From Paractinoplanes atraurantiacus (GTDB lineage Bacteria; Actinomycetota; Actinomycetes; Mycobacteriales; Micromonosporaceae): a DNA stretch of 64,000 nucleotides. The stretch's first letter is position 1. Each line of letters starts with the position of its first letter. Made by a program: the position numbers and the translations under genes. Shown here piece after piece: positions 28,329 through 35,665 of the stretch. The stretch covers positions 45,911 through 109,910 of the forward strand of contig NZ_OBDY01000036.1 in NCBI RefSeq assembly GCF_900215205.1, in the 5' to 3' direction. A model generated the notes under the pieces. It saw only the letters and a list, made by a program, of their open reading frames with translations, searched no databases and was not told the DNA's origin.

Positions 28329-29552
28329 TCACGCCTTGTCGCGCAGGGCCAGGGCCTCGACGACTGCTGTGCAGACGAATAGCCAGGCTCGGCGGCTCTC
28401 GTCGGTCAGGCGGTCGTACTCGATGCGGCCGCCGGTGCGGATGTACGGGTCGTGAGGCACCACGACCACGTGGGCTACGCGTGCTCGGTAGGCGGTCACG
28501 ATCTTGTCGAGCAGGGCCTGGTCGGTGCGCGGGTCGGCGCAGGACACGACGGCGACCGCGTTGCGGGTCAGGTCGGCGTGGCCGTTGCGGTCGAGGTGGT
28601 CGAGCATCCAGAGGCCGCTGTCGGCGACGTCGGGGGCGACCGTGGTCGGCACGATGACGCAGTCGGCGCGCTTGACGGCGGCCTGCCAGTTGGGGGCGCG
28701 GACGTTGTTGCCGGTGTCCACGACGAGCGTGCGGTAGTAGCGGCTCAGGGCCTTCCACAGCTTGCCGAACGCGGCGTCGTCGATCACGTCCATGCCGCCG
28801 GGGGCCTCGTCGGAGGCGAGCACGTCGAAGCGGGCGGTCTGCGGGCGCAGGAAACGGCTGAGGGTGCCGGCTCCGGCGTCGCCGGTCAGGAACTCGTCGG
28901 CGTGGACGAGCAGGTCGACGACCGTACGTTGGTGGTCGGTCGACTCCGCTCGCATGCCGAGGGTGCCCCGGGTCTCGTTGTTGTCCCAGGCCAGGGAGTA
29001 TCCGCCGCGGTAGAAGCCGAGCGTGGCCGCGGCGAGCAGCGCGGTCGGGGTCTTGCCGGCGCCGCCCTTCGGGTTGGCCACGACGATCGTCATGCTCCGG
29101 CCGAACGGGCGCAGCAGCCGCTTGCGGGCGGCACGGTGGGCGAGCTCGGACTGGCTGGCCGGCAGGCTCACGTGCGCCAGGCGGTTGACCCGGCCCCGCC
29201 AGCCCCAGGCGGCCGGCGACGGCTTGGCCGCCGGCGCCAGCTCCGAGGGGGCGGGTGATGCCTCGGCCGGCGCCAGCTCCGAGGGGGCGGGTGATGGCTC
29301 GGCCGCCGCCAGCTTCGAAAGGGCCGGCGAAGAGTGAGGGGCGAGGGCCGCGGGAGAGGGCGGCGAAGCCGCGGGGGCCGGGGGCGGTGGGGGCGTGGGC
29401 ACAGGTGGAGGCGGTACGGGCGAGGAGGCGGCCGCGGGCGGTGAGGCGGGGGCGGACGGGGAGGCGGGCGTGGGTGTGGATGGCTGACGATCGCCGTCGG
29501 TGGCGTCGCCGGGCGCCCGCCAGACAGCGGCGGATCCGCTCGTGGTCTCCAT
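28329..29552 (-). CDS. ParA/MinD-like ATPase with Pro/Ala-rich N-terminus (EspI-like, type VII associated)
   Basis: 407 residues from the ATG at 29552, preceded by an AGAGAG ribosome site; the frame also extends 23 codons upstream without one. Residues 1-120 are low-complexity Pro/Ala/Ser with 12-residue repeats (PAPSELAPAEAS). Residues 154-400 form a P-loop ATPase of the ParA/MinD class: deviant Walker A PKGGAGKTP at 161-169 with the signature Lys162, and LVVDTGNN as the Walker B strand. The second Thr of the usual GKTT is Pro here, as GKTPT. Proline-rich MinD-like ATPases (EspI class) are known ESX accessory proteins. It is divergent from the small ESX-like gene and convergent with the giant gene, which supports a type VII link. 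Exact role is inferred. Confidence 0.85.
   Translation of the reverse strand: METTSGSAAVWRAPGDATDGDRQPSTPTPASPSAPASPPAAASSPVPPPPVPTPPPPPAPAASPPSPAALAPHSSPALSKLAAAEPSPAPSELAPAEASPAPSELAPAAKPSPAAWGWRGRVNRLAHVSLPASQSELAHRAARKRLLRPFGRSMTIVVANPKGGAGKTPTALLAAATLGFYRGGYSLAWDNNETRGTLGMRAESTDHQRTVVDLLVHADEFLTGDAGAGTLSRFLRPQTARFDVLASDEAPGGMDVIDDAAFGKLWKALSRYYRTLVVDTGNNVRAPNWQAAVKRADCVIVPTTVAPDVADSGLWMLDHLDRNGHADLTRNAVAVVSCADPRTDQALLDKIVTAYRARVAHVVVVPHDPYIRTGGRIEYDRLTDESRRAWLFVCTAVVEALALRDKA
29230..29301 (-). repeat. 2 x 36-nt direct repeat in ParA-like N-terminus
   Basis: Two nearly identical adjacent 36-nt units (29230-29265 and 29266-29301), differing by one base near the end, encode the 12-residue repeats of the disordered N-terminal tail of the ParA-like ATPase. 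Confidence 0.85.
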
Positions 29553-29646
29553 GACAGAACTCTCTCTGAATATCCGATGTGGACTGTGTGAAGAACTCGC
29601 CACCGTGCGCGTTGTCCCCAACAGAGGGGCTGATCAGGGAGGTTCG

Positions 29647-29985
29647 ATGGCGGAGATCATTGCGGCGGATCCGGACAGGCTGAAGAACTCGGCGCTTGAC
29701 CACTACGTGGACCGGGTCGACGACATGACGGACTCCTACCACGGCACGGTCGCGGACATCGGAAGCCCGCTGCGGCACAAGGAACGCGGGGATATCGACA
29801 AGAGCGCGACCAAGCTCGTCGAGGACACGGGTGCGTCGGTCGTCGGGGTCCTCGAAGCAGTGCGCGCCCTGGTGAGCGCGGACCACGGCAGCGTCCAGAA
29901 GTTGGCGAATGACTTCGCGAACAGCGAGGAGGACCGGGCCATCCTGGCCGGCGGCTCCGGCGACAGCACCGCTTCGCGCCATTGA
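29647..29985 (+). CDS. Small EspC/WXG100-like helical protein
   Basis: 112 residues from an ATG with AGGGAGG about 5 nt upstream, a strong ribosome site. It is predicted as two amphipathic helices around a short turn, acidic, with a Gly/Ser-rich tail. It has no signal peptide or membrane segment. There is no literal WXG motif; the size and helical layout (DHYVDRVDDMTDSYHG, then VVGVLEAVRALVSADHGSVQ) match EspC-type ESX-secreted proteins that begin with a short residue-type binding helix. It is divergently transcribed from the ParA-like ATPase with about 94 nt between starts, a plausible shared promoter region. Secretion is inferred from family and context. Confidence 0.65.
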   Translation: MAEIIAADPDRLKNSALDHYVDRVDDMTDSYHGTVADIGSPLRHKERGDIDKSATKLVEDTGASVVGVLEAVRALVSADHGSVQKLANDFANSEEDRAILAGGSGDSTASRH

Positions 29986-29990
29986 GGCGC

Positions 29991-30509
29991 TCATCCGGTG
30001 ACCGCCTCGCGCAGGAAGCGGAGGGCGTAGTGCATCCGCGACCGCACGGTGCCCTCCGGGACGCCGAGTCGGCGGGCCACCTCGTCGACCGGCCGGTTCT
30101 CGAAGAAGACCTCGAAGAGAACCTCACGCTGCACCTCGCTCAGTCGGTCCACGGCATCGCGCAGCGTGTGGCTCGCGACCACCATGAGCGTCGAGTCCTC
30201 CTCCACCACGGTCGCCGCGAGGTCGACCTCACCGACCTCCGCCGGCCGCACCTGCCGGCGGCGGAAGTCGTCGACGAACAACCGGCGTACGACCGTGAAG
30301 AGCCAGCGGCGTGAGCCGGTCTCGTCGCGGGGCACGCTCTTGAGGCTCCGCCAGGCGCGCACGATGGCCTCCTGCACGAGGTCCTCGGCCATCGCGTGGT
30401 TGCCGGACGTGAGGCTGAGCGCGTAGCGCGTGAGCACCGGCCGCTGTTCCGTGATGAGTTCTCGGAGGTGCCCCGGAGCGTCGCCGGGGGCCTCTTTCGG
30501 GCGGGCCAC
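29991..30509 (-). CDS. ECF-family RNA polymerase sigma factor
   Basis: 172 residues from a GTG start with AGGGAG 5 nt upstream. Region 2 is at about 18-85 (AEDLVQEAIVRAWRSL and RRWLFTVVRRLFVDDFRRR). Region 4 is at 118-170 (LSEVQREVLFEVFF, then VDEVARRLGVPEGTVRSRMHYALRFLREAV, with the helix-turn-helix). Length and layout fit the SigK/SigL type of extracytoplasmic function sigma factor. No anti-sigma gene lies beside it, which is unusual, because SigK/SigL types normally pair with one. It ends 5 nt from the convergent EspC-like gene. Target promoters are not identifiable here. Confidence 0.93.
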   Translation of the reverse strand: MARPKEAPGDAPGHLRELITEQRPVLTRYALSLTSGNHAMAEDLVQEAIVRAWRSLKSVPRDETGSRRWLFTVVRRLFVDDFRRRQVRPAEVGEVDLAATVVEEDSTLMVVASHTLRDAVDRLSEVQREVLFEVFFENRPVDEVARRLGVPEGTVRSRMHYALRFLREAVTG

Positions 30510-30676
30510 CTTGTCTCCCTGATGGTTCAGTGCTTTGCCTGTCGGCGGGTCAGGGACCGAACCCTAGAAGCGGTGACCGGACAAAAACTTGATCAGAACG
30601 AACGGCGGCCGAGCCCGCGCGATCCTGGTCAAGATTCCTTCCACAGCGGTGCGTCACGCTGGTCCGGCCACGACCC

Positions 30677-30724
30677 CCGGTCAGGGCGCGGCCGATCCCC
30701 CCGTACACGCCGCGCCCTGACCGG
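30677..30724 (+). promoter_or_regulatory. 16-bp stem hairpin in leader of the sugar-binding lipoprotein gene
   Basis: CCGGTCAGGGCGCGGC (30677-30692) and GCCGCGCCCTGACCGG (30709-30724) are perfect inverted repeats around a 16-nt loop. CTCTTT follows, then a 10-nt palindrome CTTTCGAAAG (30727-30736) that overlaps the ribosome site GAAAGGA. The ATG is at 30744. It may act as an attenuator, a terminator for upstream read-through, or a bound operator. Confidence 0.6.
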
Positions 30725-30743
30725 CTCTTTCGAAAGGACCGGC

Positions 30744-31871
30744 ATGCGCACCAAACTGCTGTCGTACGCCGCCGCCTGCATGCTGGCGGCCGGCCTGACA
30801 GCCTGTTCCGACGCCGGTGGCCCCCTCGACGACGGCGGCGACGCCGGTAGCGGCAACGGCCCGGCCCGGGTGGGCGTGATCATGCCGGACCGGACCACCA
30901 CACGCTGGGCCGGCGAGGACTCCAAATACCTCACGGCGGCGTTCGGCCAGGCGCGCATCCCGGTCGACATCCAGAACGCCGAGGGCGACCGCCGGCGGTT
31001 CGTCCGGATCGGCCGGGCGATGGTCGACAGCGGGGTGAAGGTGCTGATCATCGCGAACATCGACTCGGCCAGCGGCAAGGAGGTCCTCGACCTCGCCCGC
31101 AAGAAGGGCATCCCGACGATCGACTACGACCGGCTCACGCTGAACGGCGGCGCCGACTACTACGTGAGCTTCGACAACGTCAAGGTCGGCGAGCTTCAGG
31201 CGTACGGCCTGATCGCGTGCCTGAAGGTCCGAAAGGCCGTCGATCCGATCGTCGCGCAGCTGAACGGTTCGCGCTCCGACAACAATGCCAGTCTGTTCAA
31301 GAGGGGGTACGACGCCCCGTTGAACACGAAGTACGACGCCGCCCAGATGCGCAAAGGGCCCGAACAGTGGGTGCCCGACTGGGACCCGGACCAGGCCGCC
31401 GTGATCTTCGAGCAGATGCTGGACCAGGCGCCCGGCATTCGGGGGGTGCTCGCGGCCAACGACGGCATCGCCGGCTCGGTCATCAAGGTGCTGCGCAAGC
31501 GCAACCTGAACGGCGTCGTGCCCGTCACCGGCCAGGACGCCACGCTGGAGGGCCTGCGGAACATCCTCACCGGCGAGCAGTGCATGACGGTCTACAAGGC
31601 CATCAAGCCGCAGGCGCTGAGCGCGGCGAAACTGGCGATCGAGCTCTTCAACGGCGGCAAGCCCATCATTCCGGACAAGCTGAAGGACCCGGAATCCGGC
31701 GCCTACGTCCCGTTCGTGAAGCTCAAGCCCGTCGCGATCACCGCCCGGAACATCAACACGGTCGTGGTGACCGACAAGTTCGTCTCACAGGCCGACCTTT
31801 GTCAGGGCGAATACCTGGCCTATTGCAAGAAGCACGGGGTTGGCCGGCCCGTATCTCACTCCCCGAAATGA
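30744..31871 (+). CDS. Sugar-binding lipoprotein, XylF-like (periplasmic binding protein type 1)
   Basis: 375 residues. The start is the ATG with GAAAGGA upstream; it places a lipoprotein signal MRTKLLSYAAACMLAAGLTA before the lipobox LTAC. The mature part is a type 1 periplasmic-binding fold: VGVIMPDRTTTRWAGEDSKYL, VLIIANIDSASGKEVLDLA, IPTIDYDRL, and GVLAANDGIAGSVIKVL match XylF/ChvE-type sugar-binding proteins of CUT2 transporters. No CUT2 permease or ATPase gene is adjacent, so it is an orphan binding protein that may pair with a transporter elsewhere or act as a sensor. A 16-bp hairpin sits in its leader. The protease inhibitor gene starts 6 nt after its stop, so both are likely on one transcript. 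Confidence 0.9.
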   Translation: MRTKLLSYAAACMLAAGLTACSDAGGPLDDGGDAGSGNGPARVGVIMPDRTTTRWAGEDSKYLTAAFGQARIPVDIQNAEGDRRRFVRIGRAMVDSGVKVLIIANIDSASGKEVLDLARKKGIPTIDYDRLTLNGGADYYVSFDNVKVGELQAYGLIACLKVRKAVDPIVAQLNGSRSDNNASLFKRGYDAPLNTKYDAAQMRKGPEQWVPDWDPDQAAVIFEQMLDQAPGIRGVLAANDGIAGSVIKVLRKRNLNGVVPVTGQDATLEGLRNILTGEQCMTVYKAIKPQALSAAKLAIELFNGGKPIIPDKLKDPESGAYVPFVKLKPVAITARNINTVVVTDKFVSQADLCQGEYLAYCKKHGVGRPVSHSPK

Positions 31872-31877
31872 GGATTA

Positions 31878-32264
31878 ATGCGACTTCGATCGACTTCCGT
31901 CTCCCTCACCGTCGTGCTGGCCGGAGTCCTCGGTGTGACCGCTCCCGCGCAGGCCGCGGCGTCCGACTGCGCTTCAGGGTATTTCTGTATTTTCACGAAC
32001 AAGTCGCACTTGGGGACGATGACTACGATTGCCGGAGGGCTTTGCGTGAACAACTATGGAAGCGCCAACGACAAGGCTTCGTCGGTGTGGAACAACACGG
32101 ACCGCGGCGTGAGGTTCTACCAGGATACGAATCAGGGCGGAAAATACATCCACATCAACCCTCATGACGGCCGGGGTGATCTGAGCTCCGTTCTCATCTA
32201 CAACGCCGACGGCTCCGTGTTCGGCACCAACACGATGAACGACAGGATCTCCAGCGCCTGTTAG
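31878..32264 (+). CDS. Secreted peptidase inhibitor family I36 protein
   Basis: 128 residues with a signal peptide (MRLRSTSVSLTVVLAGVLG, cleavage after AQAA). The mature domain is a small beta/gamma-crystallin-like fold with GYFCIFTNKSHLG, ASSVWNNTDRGVRFYQDTN and GGKYIHINP, typical of Streptomyces metalloproteinase inhibitor-like I36 proteins. Four Cys in the mature part could form disulfides. The ribosome site GAGG overlaps the stop of the lipoprotein gene. Codon use is somewhat less GC-rich than in neighbours. The extracellular protease target is unknown. Confidence 0.88.
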   Translation: MRLRSTSVSLTVVLAGVLGVTAPAQAAASDCASGYFCIFTNKSHLGTMTTIAGGLCVNNYGSANDKASSVWNNTDRGVRFYQDTNQGGKYIHINPHDGRGDLSSVLIYNADGSVFGTNTMNDRISSAC

Positions 32265-32291
32265 CCGCGGCCGTGCCCGTACGGTAGATCC

Positions 32292-34499
32292 ATGCCAGAT
32301 GACCCGGACGTGCTCCGGCTGCGAATCCTGGGACCGCTGCGGGTCCTGCGCGGCGGGGACGAGGTGGACGCCGGGCCCCGGCAGCAGCGGTGCCTGCTGG
32401 CCGTTCTGCTCGCCCTGCATGACCGCCCGGTCAGCCTGACCGAGTTGATCGGCATGCTGTGGGGCGACGACGCGCCGGCGACCGCGGCCAACGTCGTCCA
32501 CAAGTACATCGGGGCCCTGCGCCGCCTGCTCGAGCCCGGCCTGCCGGCCCGGGCCACCGGATCGCGGGTGCTGCGTGACGGCAACGGCTACCGGCTGTCG
32601 GCCGGCCCCGGCGAACTGGACCTCATCGAGTTCCGCGCGCTCGTGGCCGAGGCCCGCCGGGAGAGCGACCTCGACCGCTACGTCGAGGCGCTCGCCCTCT
32701 GGCACGGTCCGGCGGGCGGCGATCTCGGCGACAGCGCGGCGGCCACGGCGGTGTTCGCCGGGCTGCACGGCGAGTTCCTCGACGCCGTCTCGGCGGCCGC
32801 CTTTCTCGCGATCGAGCGGGGCAAGCCCGATGCCGTGCTTTCTCCGCTGCGCCAGGCGGCGTCGACCAACGAGTTCAACGAGGCGGTGCACGCCAGCCTG
32901 ATCGCGGTGCTGGCCGCCGCCGGGCACCGGGCCGAGGCGCTGGGCACGTACCAGTCGATCCGCGCCCGGCTGCACGACGATCTCGGCCTCGACCCGGGCC
33001 CGGATCTGCGGCGCGCGCAGCTGGAGGTGCTCACCGAGACCGAGCCCCGGGTGATCGGCCAGCCGGCGCAGCTGCCGCCCGATCTGGCGTTGTTCACCGG
33101 GCGGGACTCCGAGCTCGGCCTGCTCCGCCGCCTGACGAGTGAGGGGGCCGCCGGTGGACCGCTCGTCGTGGCGCTCGACGGCATGGCCGGCGTGGGCAAG
33201 TCGACGCTGGCCGTGCACTTCGCGCACGGCGCGGCCGGCCGGTTCCCCGACGGGCAGCTCTACCTCGACCTGCGCGGCCACCAGGAGGAGAGCCTGCCGC
33301 CGGCGGACGCCGTGGTCGCCCTGCTTCACGGGCTCGGCGTGGCCGCCGCGGACATCCCGGCGTCGTTCGAGGCGCAGGTCGGCGCCTACCGCAGTCTCAC
33401 CGCCGGCAAGCGGATCCTGGTGCTGCTCGACAACGCACGCGACGCCGAGCAGGTACGGCCGCTGCTGCCCGCCGCCGCCGGCAGCCTGGTGCTGGTGACC
33501 AGCCGGCGCCCGCTGATCACGCTGGCCGCGCTGCACGGGGCGCGGCAGCTGCACCTGGACCCGCCCGACCCGGCGGCCGCACGGGAACTGCTCCGCCGCC
33601 GGCTGGCCGCGGCGCCGAACCGGATCGCCGCGAAGGACGACGCCGAGTCCGCGGCCCTGGAGGAGATCCTCGACAGCTGCGGGCGGCTGCCGCTGGCCCT
33701 GTCCATTCTGGCCGCGCGGCTCGGCGCCCGCCCGGGGCTCACCCTGGCCACGGTGGCCGCCGAGCTGAGGAACAGCGAAAGCCGGCTGGACGCGTTCCCC
33801 CGGGGCGAGAACGGCGACCCGCGCAACGCGTTCATCTGGTCCTACCGGCAGCTCTCACCCGGCGCGGCCCGCATGTTCCGGCTCTTCTCGGTGCCGCTGG
33901 CCGACGGCGTCTCGGCCGGGGCCTGCGCCGCGCTGGCCGGGGAGCCGCTCGCGGCGGCCCGCGACGAGCTGGCCGAGCTCACCGAGGCCGCGCTTCTGAT
34001 CGAGGACGACCAGGGGCGCTTCACGGCCCACGTCCTCATCCGGGCGTACGCGGCGGAGCTGTTCCGTGCCGTCGAGACCGAAGCCGAACGGCGGGACGCG
34101 GTCGGCCGAATGCTGCAGTACTACCTCTACAGCAGTCTCGCCGCCCGCGCCGCCCTCGGGTTGCCGGATCGGGATGAGCCGGCGCCGGTCCTGCCGCCTC
34201 CGCCGCCCGGGCTGGTGCCCGAAAGCCCGGGCTCGCCCGATGAGGCGCGACAGTGGTTTTCCACCGAGCATCCGATTCTGCGCGAGGCGATTCGCTGGTC
34301 GGCCGACCTCGGCTACGGCATCGAGCCGTGGCAGCTCGCCGCCGCCGTCCAGCCGTACCTGCGGATGCGGGGTTACTTCCACGACGCTGAGGACGTCGTA
34401 CGGACGGCGCTGGCGGCCGCGCGCGACCGGGGCGACCGGGACGGCGAGGCGCGGATGCTGCGGGCCCGGGCCGGCGCCCGGAGCGCCTTGGATGGGTAG
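32292..34499 (+). CDS. AfsR/SARP-family transcriptional regulator with NB-ARC domain
   Basis: 735 residues. Residues 8-95 are an OmpR-type winged-helix DNA-binding domain (LRILGPLRVLRGGDEVDAG, LTELIGMLWGDDAPATAANVVHKYIGALRRLL). Residues 110-250 are a bacterial transcriptional activation domain (EFNEAVHASLIAVLAAAGHRAEA). An NB-ARC ATPase follows with P-loop GMAGVGKST near 297-305 and LVLLDNARDAEQV. The protein ends soon after a winged-helix region, without the TPR tail of full-length AfsR. SARP regulators activate secondary metabolism or developmental genes; no biosynthetic cluster is visible here. The stop (34497-34499) abuts the LacI operator at 34500. Confidence 0.92.
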   Translation: MPDDPDVLRLRILGPLRVLRGGDEVDAGPRQQRCLLAVLLALHDRPVSLTELIGMLWGDDAPATAANVVHKYIGALRRLLEPGLPARATGSRVLRDGNGYRLSAGPGELDLIEFRALVAEARRESDLDRYVEALALWHGPAGGDLGDSAAATAVFAGLHGEFLDAVSAAAFLAIERGKPDAVLSPLRQAASTNEFNEAVHASLIAVLAAAGHRAEALGTYQSIRARLHDDLGLDPGPDLRRAQLEVLTETEPRVIGQPAQLPPDLALFTGRDSELGLLRRLTSEGAAGGPLVVALDGMAGVGKSTLAVHFAHGAAGRFPDGQLYLDLRGHQEESLPPADAVVALLHGLGVAAADIPASFEAQVGAYRSLTAGKRILVLLDNARDAEQVRPLLPAAAGSLVLVTSRRPLITLAALHGARQLHLDPPDPAAARELLRRRLAAAPNRIAAKDDAESAALEEILDSCGRLPLALSILAARLGARPGLTLATVAAELRNSESRLDAFPRGENGDPRNAFIWSYRQLSPGAARMFRLFSVPLADGVSAGACAALAGEPLAAARDELAELTEAALLIEDDQGRFTAHVLIRAYAAELFRAVETEAERRDAVGRMLQYYLYSSLAARAALGLPDRDEPAPVLPPPPPGLVPESPGSPDEARQWFSTEHPILREAIRWSADLGYGIEPWQLAAAVQPYLRMRGYFHDAEDVVRTALAAARDRGDRDGEARMLRARAGARSALDG

Positions 34500-34519
34500 A
34501 GTGCTTCGCATAAAACACT
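34500..34519. promoter_or_regulatory. LacI-family operator upstream of the lacI-type gene
   Basis: AGTGCTTCGCATAAAACACT has the form AGTGCTT-N6-AAACACT. The same arms and spacing recur at 35575-35594 before the binding-protein gene. It lies 25 nt before the regulator's GTG, which suggests autoregulation. Confidence 0.7.
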
Positions 34520-34543
34520 TCAACCAGTGATGCGGGGTGCGCG

Positions 34544-35536
34544 GTGGGGGCGGCGGATCGGGTCACCATCTACGAGGTCGCCGAGCGCGCCGGCGTCAGC
34601 ATCTCCACCGTCTCGAACGTGCTCAACAAGCCCGACCGGGTCAGCCCGGCGACCCGTTCCCGGGTTCTCGCCGCGGCCGACGAGCTCGGCTTCGTGCCCA
34701 AGGCGCAAGCGGTCAGTCTGGCCCGGCGCGGCGCCGGCCGGATCGGGGTGATGGCCCCGTTCACCTCGTACGGGTCGTACATGCGCCGTCTGTCCGGCCT
34801 GCTGTCGGCCGCGGCCGAGCTGGAGCTCGACGTGGTCGTCTTCGATCACGAGTCGGCCGCCTCGGCCTCGTCGCCGGTGCTGGCCAGCATGCCCATCCAC
34901 GGCCGGCTCGACGGCCTGATCGTGATGGGCCTGCCGATCGAGGACGCCATCGCCGGCCGGCTCCGCGAGCGCAACCTGCCGACGGTCGCCGTCGACGCCG
35001 ACAGCGCGCTGTTCAGCCGGGTGGTCATCGACGACAGCGAGGGCGGCCGGATAGCCGCCACCCATCTGCGCGACCGCGGCCATCGCCGGATCGGCTACCT
35101 CCTCGAACGGCAGGTCTCCGACTACGAGTCCCAGGCGATCAGGCGGATGTCCGGCTTCCAGCAGGTCATCCAGGCGGCCGGGGGCCGGGTGGAGGTCGCG
35201 GCGGCCGGCAACTCGGTCGACGCCGCCCGCCGGGCGGCCGCCGCCCTGCTCGACGTCGCCGACCGGCCCAGCGCCGTCATGGCCCACCACGACGCGCTGG
35301 CGGTCGGCGTGCTGCTGGCCGCCCGCGACCGGGGCCTGCGGGTGCCGGACGACCTGGCCGTCATGGGCTTCGACGACGGGGAGGCGGCGACGGCGGCCGA
35401 CCTCACCACCGTGCGCCAGCCGTTCGAGGAGTCCGGGAGCACGGCGCTGAGCGTCCTGCTGGGCCACATCGACGGCTCCGACCTGCGGTCCACCACCGTC
35501 CTCGATGTACGCCTGGTCGAGCGCTCGACAACCTGA
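34544..35536 (+). CDS. LacI-family transcriptional regulator of the adjacent sugar operon
   Basis: 330 residues from GTG. Residues 7-55 are the LacI helix-turn-helix with hinge: VTIYEVAERAGVSISTVSNV, then LNKPDRVSPATRSRVLAAA. Residues 63-330 are the sugar-sensing periplasmic-binding-like core (RIGVMAPFTSYGSY, DGLIVMGLPI, RDRGHRRIGYLLER, PDDLAVMGFDDGE). It precedes the CUT1 uptake genes in the same direction, and matching palindromes lie before its own start and before the transporter. Repression relieved by a sugar ligand is the normal family behaviour; the ligand is unknown. Confidence 0.94.
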   Translation: MGAADRVTIYEVAERAGVSISTVSNVLNKPDRVSPATRSRVLAAADELGFVPKAQAVSLARRGAGRIGVMAPFTSYGSYMRRLSGLLSAAAELELDVVVFDHESAASASSPVLASMPIHGRLDGLIVMGLPIEDAIAGRLRERNLPTVAVDADSALFSRVVIDDSEGGRIAATHLRDRGHRRIGYLLERQVSDYESQAIRRMSGFQQVIQAAGGRVEVAAAGNSVDAARRAAAALLDVADRPSAVMAHHDALAVGVLLAARDRGLRVPDDLAVMGFDDGEAATAADLTTVRQPFEESGSTALSVLLGHIDGSDLRSTTVLDVRLVERSTT

Positions 35537-35574
35537 CCTCCGCCGGCGCCTACCCGGTCTGTACGCACAATAAA

Positions 35575-35594
35575 AGTGCTTTTCTGGAAACACT
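35575..35594. promoter_or_regulatory. LacI-family operator overlapping a TTGACA box
   Basis: AGTGCTTTTCTGGAAACACT has the same arms and N6 spacing as the site at 34500-34519. Its last base is the first base of TTGACA (35594-35599), a consensus -35 box. No good -10 box is seen at 17-18 nt. The binding-protein ATG lies about 70 nt downstream. Binding here would block the transporter promoter. Confidence 0.75.
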
Positions 35595-35665
35595 TGACAC
35601 GTGTTTCGCCATGAGGTTTCGTGCACGTAACACCAGCGCGCAAGGTCACATCTTGGAGGCCTGCC

